DNA from: Patiria miniata
Taxonomy: Eukaryota; Echinodermata; Asteroidea; Valvatida; Asterinidae
NCBI RefSeq assembly: GCF_015706575.1
Contig: NW_024037063.1
Location: 21,762,927 to 21,826,926, forward strand
Direction: 5' to 3'
Length of the DNA: 64,000 nt
Shown here: piece by piece, positions 1 to 15,400 of the stretch
Layout of the letters: each line of letters starts with the position of its first letter
Position numbering within the stretch: the first letter of the stretch is position 1
The notes under the pieces: model-generated
The model's database searches: none
Seen by the model: only the letters and a program-made list of their open reading frames with translations
What the model was told of the DNA's origin: nothing
Program-made: the position numbers and the translations under genes

Positions 1-129
1 CAGGGATTAGTCTCGTAGACCATCGCAAGTTAAATTCGAACGTATTCACATACCGACAACGACTGACGCTCACGCGAAGACGCGGTAGCTTTTGCACATT
101 CAGGAAGTCGTGCGTATGTCACGCGCGAA

Positions 130-240
130 CCAGTACAGTACAGTATGCGCACGTTGTGTGTCCCGTCCACGGAGCTCTCAAAAGAGGTAAAAACGCGCCC
201 TCTTTTGTTGGCGCACGGAGCCCATAGTTATTCAACATTT
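130..240 (+). repeat. Interspersed repeat R3, copy 1, beyond the LRRC74-like stop codon
   Basis: GTGTGTCCCGTCCACGG, CGCGCCCTCTTTTGTTGG and GCGCACGGAGCC match 52690-52815. It would lie in the LRRC74-like 3' UTR or downstream DNA. The rest of 1-370 shows no AATAAA on the minus strand. Confidence 0.5.
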
Positions 241-370
241 GCTTATTCCAGTCTGATATCTTCATAGCAGTAAGAAAGATTAGAACACAGATTCATTGTT
301 AATACGGCCATTGTCCCGTTTGTTGTAACGACGGGTTGAATGCACGCTGGTTAATACTACGTACTGACCT

Positions 371-401
371 TTATGCCTTGGCAAAACCAAGGTAGAGCTC
401 A
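371..401 (-). CDS. LRRC74-like exon 14, 31-nt terminal exon with stop
   Basis: Acceptor TACTTCAG|TGAGCTC at 402-404, phase 2 in, encodes SELYLGFAKA then TAA at 373-371. Joined to exon 13 it gives EINYSEL, so Glu falls exactly at EF-loop position 12 and the usual hydrophobic residue follows. This is the main reason for choosing it over other acceptors in the preceding 3 kb. Confidence 0.8.
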
Positions 402-3400
402 CTGAAGTAGGCATGCAAGTCAAAGATGATAGTAGTTAGATACATTGATCAAAACATCCATAAATCATTGTTGTTCACATGCAATAACAACAACTTGGTC
501 AAGCAACTGATTTGGAGCTTTCTTGTTATTCAGCCATTTTTTTTGCTAAAACTTGCGAGAACACTGACTCCCATGCATCATGCAAGTTTAATGTACATTT
601 TTAAAGACAGCTGACTGGCAAAACAGTCAACTTATCAAAACAAACATTTAAAATGGAGTATTTCTTTGTACAAATTTCACAGCAAATTACCAACGCATGC
701 ATACAATTCCAAATTTGATTATTTGAGGCCTGCACACATACATGTGTTAATTAACAAGTCAACTTAACACTTTGTGGGAGTGTGGCGGAGTGGTTAGGGT
801 TCGTGACTCGTGATCAGAGGGTCAGGGGTTCAAATCCAGCTGCTTGTACTGTCCATGGGCAAGCCACTTCACCTCCACTTGCCTCTCTCCACCCAGGAGT
901 ATAAATGGGTACCGGCATTAGCTGGGGAGTAACCTGCGACGGACTGGCATCCCATCCAGGGGGAGTAGAAATGTTCTCAGTCATTTCATGCTACTGAAAC
1001 AGAGATAAACGCTGGCCTGCTGGGCCACAGTGGCTTGTAACAGACTTTAATAAGTATTTGTCACACCAGGAATTAATGGGTCCAAGGTATTAACTGAATA
1101 CGCAATTTGCTCATTGCTCATTGGCTGATAACATTCCAGTCCAAATCAATTGTAACACGTGCACACAATACCATGGTAACTACCAACAAGGGTCAAGTGT
1201 CATAAGCATGCAGTCACTTACCTGACTGTGTCAAAGGTTAAGGGTCATGAGTGGGAGGGGCAAAGCAATGGAAGGGGGCGGGGTCACCTGGTGCTGAGGC
1301 CTAACACCATATAGCTACAATGAAACATTCAATGCTGAACGGTTACCTTGGTTACGCGAATAAGCGTACTGACACATAATACAGAAATACTTAAATCATG
1401 CAAAAATAAACACATGCATTCATGATAAACCAACAAGCTTAACAATTTTTGCTGTGTGGTGAAAAAAAATATGCAACACGCTGATATTCAAGGTTAGTTT
1501 TTCCAAAGCGTACAGCCGCTCTAAACATTTTGCATTAGCACTGCGTTATCTGCGTATGTTATGGTTTGAAAGCAAAAACCATCAAATTTGTCATTTTATT
1601 CTATGAAGTTAAAGTGTATTCAGCAATTAACACAATTCAGTGCAAAATGCACTGTGTACTTTGTTCTCAGATTCTAAAGGGCAAGACACAATGCAAGGCG
1701 AGGATAGACTGTCATCTTATGAATTAAATTTAAAATTAATACTAGGCTGCTCTATTTTTGTATTAATTAAAATCCACAAAAACACTAGCTTTTGATTTGG
1801 TCAATAATAGTTTTTACAGCAAAGCAAGCGCAGTGTAGATGCACTCAGTTCTATACTGCAACACAAGCATAACAACAAACAAAATAGCAAAGCCCCCACC
1901 CCCCCCAAAAAAAAGGAAAAAAAAGAAAAATTGATAGCAAACAAATTACAGATATTATGATGATAAAAGCTTAAAGAGACTTCAAGGAATATCATGAAAT
2001 TATAACAAGCAAGTGTCATTCAGTGGAGAAACTGCAGGTCTTGACTACCCCCCCCCCCCCCCCCGACCATCCCCATCCCTACCCCAACACCCTGTTGTCA
2101 AGGATGATCCAACCAAGGTGATAAAGGAGAAAATGTTGAAATACAAACCATGCAATATGGGCAAAAGGAGTCGAGCAAAGTAGCAAGACGATGTGAATAA
2201 GATGAAGTTTGTTTAGGTTGAGAAGAGAGGATTAACAGAGCTGAATGTTAACGCTATAGTGATAGCTGCTGCTGACTGTAGGGAACCAGTGCAAAACATG
2301 GCTGGTTGCCGTGCCCCACGATCATGCACTAAGACAGATCGGTAGATGGAACTATGTAAAGAGAGGAATAGTCAAATGGAGGAAGGAAAGAGGAAAGAAG
2401 TGGAGATAGAAATGAGAATGCAGCCCAGAAATCAGCCTTATTCTCACGGTAATCTGTCGTTAGCAACTCATGCATCCACTGTGCCCATCTTTGTATTTTG
2501 TTCTTTCTTTTAAGCTGTGGCAGGAGCTTCAACATGTCACTTGGTGGTCGGTCAGTTGGTCGGTCGGTCTGTCTGTCTGTCCCCGAAAATTGATCAAAAA
2601 TAATTCACCAAATGCTGTGCTGTGGTCATAAAATGCACTCTTGCTGACAGGTTTCGGAACAGCGATTGATCGATGCTCATGCGGGCTTGTTTTGCATATA
2701 TGTCTGCCCCGAAAATTGACCAAAACAAGCCCATAACTTTCCCAAAAAGTATAACTACAAAGTTTTGATTTTCAAAAAAAGCAAACCGGCAAAATCAAAT
2801 GAATACAATTTGGAAAAATGTTTATGAACATTTTGTAAATGGAAGCAAAATACATGCAGTAATGTTGTAGTCATGTGGTATTTATCACAGATCGCTATAA
2901 ATCTAGGTACTTCTGAAGTATGGTGTTCGATATGTGCCATCGGCGTCGCATTTTTGGGCATCACTTCTTTAAGCTCTGGCAGGGATCGTTTTGATCGATT
3001 TCATGCAAGACTTTCATGCAAGATGGCCAGTGCACTCGCAGTTGTTTTTCTATAAATGCAAGGGTCATCTGATATTATGAGATAATTGTTCATGTCACTT
3101 GTTGCTGTATCTAGTGTTTCTAATTACAATTGGGTAAATTGAGTACAGGTGAAACACAGACAAAAGTAGCACATCTTCATTCAGTATTCCCCAATGTCTT
3201 CTGTTGCCCAAGACAACATTTAATCTTCAGTTTTCTCATGACCAAGACAAGATTCCAAATCATCCTGGAATACATGCTCAAGTCAACATTCATCGGATGC
3301 ATGCACTGTGCTGGTGGAATAGTAAGAACATACACACAGATACATGTACATGACAACCGACATGACATACCTGTAGTTGATTTCACCGTCGCCATCTTTG

Positions 3401-6400
3401 TCCAATTCAGCAATCATAAACGCTATCTCTTCTTTGGAAAGGTCTATACCACTCTCCTGTAACATACAACACAACTCAAGGTCAGTAACTGCGAAAGGCT
3501 CAATTGCAGAGACGCGGCTACAATGCGGTCGAGCCAAAAGGCATTAACGCGCCTTAAGCAGCTCTCATATGACCCATGTCTTACCAAGGAGCACAGCTAG
3601 AGATTGAAAGTGATGATTTCTAGCAGAGGGATAAGAACCGGAGAACTCAGAGAAAAACCTCAAGGCACTGGACAGAATTAACGAACAACTCTACTCACAT
3701 CTGGAATCGAACCAAGGCCACAACAGTGAACTGGAACTATACTTAGGCCAAACAACATTGATTTTTAGGTTTTCATCACTCAATTGGAAAAAATCTTTCG
3801 GGAGGGGAATTTATATTTTATATTTTATAAAATCCCTTTCTTCAAACCTCACAGTTTATAACAGACAGGTTTTCAGTTGACTGAGTGTTCAAACAAACAG
3901 CACAATAATTGGCCTACCCTTGCCATGCCAGCTAGATGTCAAACTTTGAACTTAAAAAAAATTACGACCATGGTTGTGTACAATATGCGCTCACTGTATG
4001 GTGCCTAGAGCGTTGTCCTATTGATACCATATCGACTCGTCATGGTTCCCGACTATGCAATGACGTCTGCATTAGCAGTGTGAATTCGCACGATGTGCTC
4101 AGTAAAGTCAGTATGTCGTGCACAATGTTGCGTGCAAATCAGTGCAACTGTGCCTGTGGATTTGGTGAGAAACTTGTCTGCAAAATGCACTTTTATTGAG
4201 GAAAAAACACTTTCAGAAAAATATAAAATATAAAATTAATTGGGGCAGGAGTGAAAATCGAGGCGGACGGTGATGAAAACTTCAAAATCAATGCTGATTG
4301 GACTTAACAATTCTTAAAATAATGCCAAATTTTCAAAATGTCAACAAGACATATTCAACTTACTATGAGTCCTTCTTCAAACTCGTCATATGTCACACTC
4401 ATACTTCCATCTTTATCAAACTTGTTGAAGAAATCCACCAAGCGTAAGTTGTTCTTCTGGATGTAGCGTTGGAGTTTGAGCATCGGGTTGAGCTTCTGTT
4501 TGGGTTTGACGGTCTCCTTCATGCCGCCGTGATGGACCTTGATGCTTGGCCGTGTTTCCTTTAACTGATTGTAAAGATCTTCAAATTCTTTGTTGACTTG
4601 GATCCCCTGTCATGACGGAGTTATCAGTGATATGTGTCACATGTATTACCAGCGTTGTCAACTCCATCACAAGTTCTCCCAAGTCGTTCTGTTCCAAGTC
4701 AAGTCACAGGCCATTCCAATCAGCTTTGTGACCAGAATTTTGAAAGGATTTTTATATGACCTGCACCCGATTTCGTGTAACTCATTGTTACTTAAGATGC
4801 ATCGCAGCGCTGTGACGCGTCGTATCCCTACAATGCCTGGCAGCTGCAACGCATCCTGCGATCCATGTCACAAAACACATCGTAAGTGCGATGCATCGTA
4901 GGTGTATTTATAGCACAACTCGGTGACTGTTTTATGAATTTATTCAGCGTACAGTAAATAGTCGTCTGATATTCAACAAAGAGTCATCAGATCTCCTTTC
5001 AAAAACTTTTAAAACGTCAAACAAAATGGCGAACGTTTGCTACAATTTTTAAGGAAAACAAGCTCTCAGTGGACTGTATAGCTACTTTGAAATTTCATCT
5101 GCAATATTCCAGGCTAATTCATTATTATTCAATGCAATTCTAATGACAACTTTACACACATTGTCTCGGTATTAGAGTCTTGCTTATGTATTTTTATGGC
5201 ATAATACTGGCTAAGAAAGCAACGCTCCTTATTTTGCGATGACCTCTAGACTTGTCATAACTTGCAACGTGTTTACAGCCCTTGTCAAGGAACTTACGAC
5301 ACGTTCAACACGTTGCACGTTTCGCGAGTTGCGACATGTTACTCGGTTTGCGATGTGTCGCAGCGGTTCGTGAAATCGGGTGCTGACTTGTAATTTACAC
5401 ATGACGGAAACTATGGTTACAAATTGAGTCAGATACAGACAACGAAAATGAGATAATGTTAAAATCTGCAGTGTCTTCTAGGATGGCCAAGCGTGTTAAA
5501 AGCTACTAGACTGTCTGCCTCCGTAAGTTGGGCAAACGAATGAAAGTGTAAACTTACTGAAAAATCCAGTTCATCCATGATAGTGTTAGTGTTATCTTTG
5601 ATGGCTTTTAAGATGGCGAATGCTCCTGCAGTTTGCATGGGGTTCTTCCCGATCTAAAGAAAAGTTATAGTTTACAAGGAATTAATAATATGACCCACTT
5701 AAAGGTAGGGTAGATCATTTGTGCAATTGTTTCTTGTTTGAACTTGAAGCAACAAAAGTGCTCAAAAGCTATAGAAGAGTGCTTTAAAACAACTAACCTG
5801 ATGAAGTTTTAGCTCAGTGAATGCTGTATATTCAGAGAAAACAATGTTCAAAGATCTCGATTTCAATTCAAAAGTTGCCCAGTCATGTTTTGAATTGCGC
5901 AAGAAATCGGCATCTGAGACATGTTCTCATTTAGCCGATTGCAGCTACGCGATGTCACGCACTGAAACGACGAATTATAGCAACCGCGCACGTGTATGTC
6001 ATGTCAATGCTTTTGCGCAACCATTCACGGATTCGCTGAATTACAAACCAACCACTGAGGGAAATTTCTAAAAACGTGTCACTTGACACATCTTTGGAAA
6101 TAGCTTCTTTTTTGTCTTTTTTTTCTCAAAATGACAGCATGCCAGGAAGAATAATTTCACAGGGAGTTTAGTGTCATTACTATCTTTAAACCAAGTAAGT
6201 TTTTTCAACAATAATTTTGTCAGTTACTTTTTGGATCGCTGCAAATGATCTACTCTACCTTTAAACATCCTTTTTTTTTAAATCTGACATAACTGCCACC
6301 TGGACAGCAGTTCATTTATATCAAATATTGTACAATTGAGTCAGAATTCAGGAGCTAGCATTCTCTAATGGAGTGATTACTTACTCTCAGAATCTTGAGC

Positions 6401-9400
6401 GTCTCATTATTGCTCAAACCTTTCCCCAGGAAAACTGCTCCTTCACCAGACATTCTGTTATTCCTGTAGAAATAACAAAGACAACACGTGAAATGGACAA
6501 CTCTGTAAAACTTGTCTGATTCCAAACCAAAACTAATGAATAGGAAATGCTACGGAGTGTTATGCATTCCTTCGATTCCTTATATTGTAGTTATTTCAAG
6601 CATGTATCGACTATTATCTGTTAGCAAATCTGTAACAAAAGTATCACAACTCTAACACCAGGTATTGTCCAAATGTAATGAGGCCCCTTAATTGAGCCCT
6701 ATGACTACTGGTCCCCGACAAGTATAATTTTTCGGCCCCTTAATTAGGCCCTGCGTTTCTTGGCCCCTTAATTGGGCTAACATTGCTCCACCCCTGCAAG
6801 TTTTTATTTGTTTCCTTTTAACGTTTAACTTAGTTTAGTCTCATGCCTGCCAGAGTATCTATATATATATAAGAGAGAAGTTTACTCGCCTCCGAGACGA
6901 TGTTTGCTCCTGAAAGGATCCGAGACCGCGGGCTCCCGCGGCGCCAAAATCGCTCCACGTCCGTGGAAAAATGCGAAGGGTGTCTTCCGCCGGGTCGGAC
7001 ACTTCGGGTCGTCCTAATTTTCCGGTACGGCCCGGCGATCCGTTTCGTCGATTTTTCGTGACTGCGTTTTGCGCAGGAATTTGCTGTCGTGTGCGCTTTC
7101 ACGTTGACTGCCTGGCCGCCCCCTGTGCTGGCTTTTCTGCGTGTCTAGACTGTGCGAGGTCAGCGAGGTCAACGTAGGAGTTTCGTTTACGTGTTCTACT
7201 CGGCCGTTCTGCAAAAGTGTTCACCAAATGGTAGTATGGGGTGACCTTGGCAAAATATTTTTTCTCCATGGTGCGTGGCCACCAAGTGTCCCTATTGTTT
7301 CCTGTGCTTTGCTTGCCGCCCCTGCGCCGAGTGCAACGAATACTAAGAAGGACTACACATTAGTATGCCTTGCGCGGTCTGACCAATCGAAAGTCTACAC
7401 TGCATAGTATTTCCGGGCTATGCAAAACTGTCGATGGCAACGCTTACTGCAGCCTGCTCCACACCCTGGAAACGAGGTTGGGTCTACGGTGTTCGCTATT
7501 TGAAGCGCAAGCATGTGACGTCGCGTGATAGAGTGCCATTGCTTCCATAATGTGTTTACAGCTCCATGCTTCCACCACCAAGGCTGAGCGTTGTGAGTTC
7601 GCTGCCCGCCACGTATAATTCAGTGTCGCGTTATAATTTCGGGGGCCTGTTTGGGGTCAACGAAGGATCGATGCATTGCTTCAAAATCGCGATCTTAACC
7701 GAAGTCACAAAAAAATCGACGAAAAAGTGTCCGACCCGGCGGAAGACACCCACATTTTTCCACGGACGTGGAGCCATTTTGGTGTCGCGGGAGACAGCGG
7801 TCTCGGATCCTTTCAGGAGCAAACATTTCTCAGAGGCCGAGTAAAACTTGCTCTTACATAGATGGTTGAACCAACTTGAATAAAAGTTAAATCGACTTTT
7901 TCCTCGCAGACGGTCTCGCAAATTGTAAGAAGTTCAAGTTTATGTTTGTTGAAGAGTCCAATACTGAAACTTAATTATGACCTTCCTCCATGATTCAGAC
8001 CGTTTGTAATTTTATGGTAACACTCAACATTTTCATTTCAAATGACACCTTCACGTTTTATTGCATTATGATTTATTGTCAAAACTGTACAATCAGCCTT
8101 CGCCTGTGTACTCCAGTAACCTGTTTACTACGTTTTCCAAATGCGACTGCCTCACAAAATGCCCATTTCAGACCAACGGGAACATTTACAGACAGTTGCC
8201 ATGGTACATAATTATCATGTGCGTAAATCGACAGGGGACAGGGGGAACCCCCCCCCCCTCACATTTTGAAGCGGGGGACATTGTTTGGTCCCCCCCCCCA
8301 CTTTTTCTTCCCCGAATAAAAATTATAGCCTACAATAATGATTCTTTTGCTCAGAATACATGTAGCTGATTCAATTACCAAAACTTTAAAACATGGTCTT
8401 TTGCTCACATCGGTTTTAGTGGTCAGAAATTGCCTCAGATCACACCACAGAAATTGCTATTCTTTAACTGCATGTCTCCTCAACTTTATCCCCCATTCAC
8501 ATTTAACTCCCCACATTTTCATCCCCAACTCTACGCCCTACCCGATCTATGATCGGGTAAATCAGCTTGTTGTTTATAATACAAGAGAGGACCCCTTCCT
8601 GAAAGTGGAGTGACCCCTGGACATGAGGGTGCATTGGTTTGGGTGGTGTGGTCCAGCATGCTTTAGTGCTGTATCATCTACATGTACTATCAATTCCAAC
8701 CGCCCTGTCTCTTATCTCCCTCTTTCAGCTCGCCATTTTCAAATCCCCTACCCCCCATTACACAAATAAACACTCTTACATTCAGTAACCTCTGCGGGCT
8801 GAATTCTTGGAAACTTTAGTTGGTAAAGTAAGGATCAATCAGCGCTAGAGTAGTTTTAAGTCACAGTAGCATAGACTTCAGGACAAGTCGTTAGAAGTGT
8901 TTTGTCCGACGAGGCCTCCGATAGTTACTACTGGCACGGCGCTCGCTAGCACTGTACTTTAATGCTTGTGTATCGTGTTTACATCAGCCATTGATCCGAC
9001 ATGTCTAACGCCTTGACTAATATGAAATCAGACAGTTATTACTCCATGTCCCAGCGAAATGCATATGCATTACGTTTCCATAGAGAGAGCCAATGATAAG
9101 CCGGCTGAATCGCTGGGAAGCATCCATTATTAGAGTGGGGATACAGTTCGCAGCATGTTTGATCAATGCATGTTTCTGTTTTTTCTCTCTCTTTTTCAAA
9201 CGATTTTTGTTACAATATTATACACTCAGTGGTAAAATAGAAAATATAATGTTCAAATCGTTTTGTTTTTTTAACAAGAATATAATGATGCATGGATTCC
9301 AAATAACCCAAGAATTAGCTTTCGACCCCATGTGCAATCGATTCGCTGTTGCATGATGACGCACTCACCGTCAGTGAAATATGACACCCATGAGGTGCGT

Positions 9401-12400
9401 AAATGTCAGGTGTAATTCTTAGCCAATCAAAATTCCGTGATGTTTCAAGTCGGTAACTGGAATTATTCACAATGTTATTAAACCCAGGCATGCAACTGGG
9501 AATTTAGAAAAACGAGGAAACTCCAAATCAAACCAGACTTTGTACAGTATTTTTCAATTTGTAATGGCATTCATGAGAAGTCAAAAACGAGGAAATCAAC
9601 GGATCCGAAAAGTTGCTTGTCTGTATGCTGCACGCTTCAACGTAACCCAGGGACAGTATGCAGTAGTCAGAGCCGGTGGTACGTCGGTGCAGTTTGCAGC
9701 AGCGCAGGTGGACTAAACCTGGCCAATTACCGACTTGATTTCAAGTCTAAGGAGTAAACACAACTTACGTGATGTCCAGTTCTTCCAAGGAACTATTCAT
9801 CTTGAGTGCTTCACCTAATGCCTGAGCTCCTTCATTGCCAAAGCCATTCCAGGAGAGGTTCATGATCTTCAGACCGATATTGTTCTAAATGAAACGAATA
9901 CATCAAAGGCATCAGTTACGGAGAGATTAAAGGGGACAGATGCTGACTAAAACCAAAGCAAGTTCTTGGAAGGCAAACCAAATCTCTGATTACCAAAAAA
10001 CTTGCCCTTAATTCAATATTTATGTTTACAGACAACACAAATCCAAAAGATGGAAATGAGCCCGTCACTTTGATCCATTAATATCATGAATGCTTTAACC
10101 ATTATACCCCAAAACATTCATTATTTAAGCACTCAATAAAGCTGCTTGTAATTATAAAGGAAATACTGTAGCTGATCAAGACATTGCAAATGTAGTACAG
10201 TGCGAGTCAGAATGATCTGGACCCAAGTTCACCAAGTTTTGTTGGCAAATAGAGTATATTGAGACTAAAACTAAGTGTTTTACATGAATGGTTACTACCT
10301 TGTCTTCCACAGGAATTCTGAATTTTTCAAATTAGTGGCTTTGGTGAGGAGTTATGCCATTTTCATTGAAGTGGCTCATTTTTCAGTCTGCACACGGAAT
10401 TGGTTTTTCCTTTTTTAAATGTGTCAGTAACTTCAAGTGAGTCAGTCACCATGACAAAGTTTGTATTTGTTATTACACTGCTTCACATCAGTACGCGATT
10501 TTAATAAATTTGTTGAACCATGGAACCGTGGTCAGGGTGTTTTTTAGCGTGTGTTCTTTGCTAGCGATTTTCTTCAAAATGGAACAATCCTTCACCAAGT
10601 ATGTCCAAAATACCAGCCTATAACATATCTCATTTAAACTTGTTTTGATAATTGCTACATATTTTTAATATTTTGTTTAAATATGGGTCCAGATCATTCT
10701 GACTCACCCTGTAGGAGCCTTATTTCCCACTCTATCTACTGCTCCATCTTACCATGATGCCTCTAGCCAGAGCTAATGCTCCTTTCCTTCTGACGTGATT
10801 CCAGCTCAGGTCGATATGTCGGATGCTGATATTTTCTGAGATTGCTGGGCCAAGCAGCAGACCGGCAGCCTCACTGAATTCATTGTGGCTCAGATTTAAG
10901 TACTCAACTTTGCTGTTGTTCTGAAATATAAAAAAACACCAACAAATTTCCATTAATGAGTCTATCTTACATTTGTGGTTTTCTTAATTTCATTCAGGTA
11001 ATGAAACCAAGGATTCCTCATCAGTGCCCCAGGCACTGTAGCTCACAAGCCTGAAGAAACCTGTAGAGAGAAGACAATGAGAAGAAGTAACAGTTTTAGG
11101 GTTGGGAGGAAAAGCCCAGAAGAATATTCTGGGGAAAACCCATGGAATCAGGTAGGGACTGAAAACCCAATCTACATGTGGACCAGGGCAGGAATCTAAC
11201 CTAGGCCACAGCGGTGGAAGGCGAGGACAGTTAACTCCTCATCAAACCACAAATAAAAACAATGCAATCATATTGTCATACTTTTTTTCAAAGGGGATAT
11301 CTCATTATGAATTTCCAAAATATAAAGGGAATATAACAGAGAATGGACAAATAATTCACAACTGAATCTGTCAAAAAAATGTTTGACAGTCATTCTTTCT
11401 TCATCAATGTGAAAATAAATTTTATATCATTTGCCTTTGAAGAAGTCCTTGCTAGGTATGAAATATTGGGCCACTCTAATTTTCTGATTTTGAAATAAAA
11501 AATTAATTTAAGAATTCATTTTCATGTTCTTTTCTTTAAAACAATTTACTCACCAAAAGAACCTCAGCAAAATATTCTGCACTCTTGTCTTCAAAACTGT
11601 TTCCTGAAATGACAAAAAGTACATACCACAAATTCAAACCACTGCAAAATTGTTTGAATTTAAAATTACACTAAAAGTTACATATTTAGACAATATTGCC
11701 CTTCTTACCTTTTAATGTGAGATGTGTTAATGTGCTGTTCTGTAGAAGCATTTCACTCAGAGCTTTGGCACCGGTGTTACCCAATTTATTCTCAGAAAGG
11801 TCCTACAAGTATTCAAAACAACAAAAGCACAACAAATTAATTTTAAAATCTTTTATATTAAATGCTGATGGTTATTCAAAGTTTGGTTGTATTTTTCTTG
11901 TATTAAACCCGTTTCGGACAAAATTTTACAACAATCATATGATCCACTCTCCAACGGAAACCAGTTTTTCCAAGTGCACTACAGCCATGGGATTAGGCCT
12001 TTTCACAAGAGAGCCTATCAACCGGTTAAACTCAACCCTGGGTGAACTCGGTTCTGCCCCGGGTTGAGTTTTTGATTTTTCAACCCCGCGTTCAACCCCA
12101 CATTGTTTCACACTTGTTTTGTGCAAACCGAGCTTATTTCGCTCGGTAACTACTGTTTTGAACCCTGGCAAAATGTCAGGTCTGGTTGAAAATCTCAACC
12201 CTGGTCTGCAGCAGGGTTGAGTTCAACCTGGGGTGAAATCAATTTCAGGGTTGGCGCTAGGTTGACGCAGGGTTGAAAACTTTTCAAGTGTGAAACGCTG
12301 CAGGTTTTCAACCCTGCGTTAACCCTGCATCAACCCCGAGATTTGTCTGGTGTGAAAAGGGCTGATAAAAGGTTGAGATGGAGAATATACATGTTCCCCC

Positions 12401-15400
12401 TTTGCTAAGTTGTTTTTTTTGGGGGGGGATGGGATAGTCTATTGGGCCCCTCTTCATGTTGCTACATAGCGCTTTAAAAAAATCAACTGTTTAAATAAAA
12501 ATGGAGCACAGAATTCAATGAGAGTATTTTCTACTGGTTTTGGAAAGATTGGCAGACTGGACTATCTACTTCACTTACCAGATCAGTAATGTAGCAGTTT
12601 TCTTTGAGCATATCAGCAATGGCAACTCCTCCTACAGCATCCAGCCAATTATCACTCAGGTTCAGCTTACAGATTGTCGTGTTAGTCTGCATGAGAAAAT
12701 AATCACTACGTAAACAATATGACAATATCGTTTAAGCACATACAGAGTGAGTAAAAAAGAAAGTGACCCGACTTAATATATTTATTTCCTTAAAAAGCAA
12801 TCAAATTTGAAAACACCAATGAAGTATGTCCGAAAAGAGCATGGTCTTCCACTCATCTAAAAAAAAAAAGAATTACTGAAATTGATCCATGCTATCAGAA
12901 GTTATGAATGTTTTACTAAAAGAACCCATTTTTATAGCTGTCCATGGAGTGTCATTAGAAGCTATTGCACTGAATGAGAATTACAGATTACACGCAAGCA
13001 TTCAAATACAAATGAGATTTTGATCATTTAAATCAAGACTGAAACATTATTTCTACTGTCAGATTTTGTGTAACTTTGAATACGAGGAAGAACTCATCTA
13101 TTTTTTTCTGAAATATTCGTTGCAATTTTGGTATGTTTTCCTTTGCAAGTTCTCGATTCATCGAGGTGGGGAACATCCATGTTTCATTGTATTTAATGGG
13201 TATTCATCAGTTCGTAGAACGGTAAATGATCAGTGGTGGATAGCTGAATTTTGTGATCAATGTATTAAAATAGACTTAACTTGGGAAAAGAGTATGCAAA
13301 TTACATGAAATTTGTAAAGTTACTAGTCAATAACCTGTACTTTATAACTATGGTTTTTGTTAATGAAATGGTGTGAGTTACATATTTTTTAAATATTTTC
13401 TCTAAAATCTGTCACTTTCTTGTTGACTCACCCTGTATACAAAAGTCATTCAGGAAGTTCAATGGTCCTAGACCTGGTGATATGATGATTCATAGCCACT
13501 ACAGTCAGCTACGACTATGTCTGAATGACTTGGCTTAATTGGCTGATAGTCACATGCATCTATGGGAAGTGGCTGTGGCTACTTCCATTGGCACATGTGG
13601 CATTTCAGGTCATAGCCAAGTATCAGAGATGTAGGCTTTTTCTAAGACAGAAGGATATGGCTTACCACCAGGGATATAGCGATAGCCTTGGCTCCAGCAG
13701 GTCCGAGACCATGATGCTTCATCGTCAACTCAGAATCAGCTATGTGTCTTAGGAAGTAGGATACAGGAATCACACCGTTCAGCCGACACGCTTCTTTGTA
13801 CGTTGATTTACCGGATGCGTCATACGCTTCCCGAACATCTACAATAAATTTCAGATTGAGATGTGTCAGATCTTGCTCTCATGCAGGACATAATAAGACA
13901 ATGATGTTTACAAACACATATCCACAGCCGTCAACATTCTACTAAATTTTCTTCAAAATGCTGTTAGAATGCTTCTGTAAGAAGGACTATAAAGTTAATT
14001 TCAAAGGTTTAAAATGGATACTGACTAAATTATACATGTGTTTCAAATATCTGTAGGCCCATATTCATTAACATGCAATCATTAGTAACAATTTTTAAGT
14101 ACTTATTTCAGTAATGAACCATCAGAAAACTGAAGGTATTTGGGGTTTTTTTTTGGTAATGTTTGATGGTTTGAAAGGAAAGCCCCTGTCACACTTTTGC
14201 GTATCCTAATTCCTTATGAGTTCCTTATCAAAATTTTTCAATACGCAGCCGTACGCTCAATTAACGTCGAAACGTTTTGATCACTTTGACTTATGTGCGA
14301 CGCACATCTCGCATATAAGTAACGAATTCAGAGCATCCATTGCGTATGAGATGCGTATGAGTTGCGTATGCAGTGCACAACATTATTTTTCGGGCTGCGA
14401 ATAGGTCAGTATCATTGATCTCCATATATGGAGATCAATGGTCAGTATGCAGTGCGCATGCCGAGCGTATTCCGGACGCACCCGACTTATGCCGACCGCA
14501 TGCTTGAGGCACTTCTGAGCGTATTCCCGCCGCATTTCCGCTGCTCGCCGTTCAGCGTGCGTTGCATCTGCGCTGCAAGTACGCTATGTATACGTCCAAT
14601 ACAGGCGGCTCATATGCTGACGGGGTGCGTCACGAACACATAGCGTACTCGTAACGCACTCGACCGATGTGGGACCGATGCGCTGCGTATTTATAACTTA
14701 TGACCTGCGTAACAGCGTACGCAGCGTAGTTTTGTGCATGCCCAAAACTATCCTGCGTACTGGGCCGTACCATGCTTATATCTGCGTACATAAAACCTAC
14801 ACAAAACGAAAGAGATGCATATGAGGTGCGTATTGTGCGTACGACTGCGTATGACAAAAATGTCAATGCGCAACTCATAAGGAATTAGGATACGCAGAAG
14901 TGTGACAGGGCCCTTAAGGAAATCATACATACGTATTGGTTTTTGTTTTGAAAGTTAAGGAAATCTTACATACGTATTAGTTTTTGTTTTTGTCCGTTGC
15001 ATGCATTAAACCGAAATGAATTACCTTATCAAATGCGTGTTTTGAAAAAAAAACACCAAGGATTGCATGTTAGTAAACAAGAAATGTATCCATCAGGTCA
15101 AAAAAATCAACTAAAGTTGTTTTAATTGACTGAAGTTGCTTTCAAATAAATCTTCATTTTCCCAATCAGTTGGACATAAACAGTGGTTAATGTTATTTCT
15201 TCTACAAGATTATACACGTAATATCCAAATGTTAACTACATACATGTACTTCTCAATTTTCAGGGTGGGTGTTATACGTACATCCTTTTTGATGATGACT
15301 TTAATAGTGAGTGTTACATTTTAGGGGCGAGAGTATTTTGACCAGTTACAACATTTTAATGTTACTCCTTTAATACTTTCTGGTAAGCTGTGTGTAATAT

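Noticed and set aside
1215..1310. Possible terminal or untranslated exon ending at a GTAAGT donor near 1222
   Set aside because: The acceptors are weak, the frames stop quickly, and the downstream exon at 371-401 explains the C-terminus better.
2460..2514. Alternative last exon for the LRRC74-like gene (acceptor GCCACAG, 19 codons to TAA)
   Set aside because: In frame and with a fair acceptor, but it puts Leu-Lys after INYS and leaves EF-loop position 12 without an acidic residue. The exon at 371-401 gives the expected Glu.
6971..7407. Overlapping ORFs on both strands in a GC-rich segment
   Set aside because: They lie across the inverted arms of a TIR element and show no recognisable domain.
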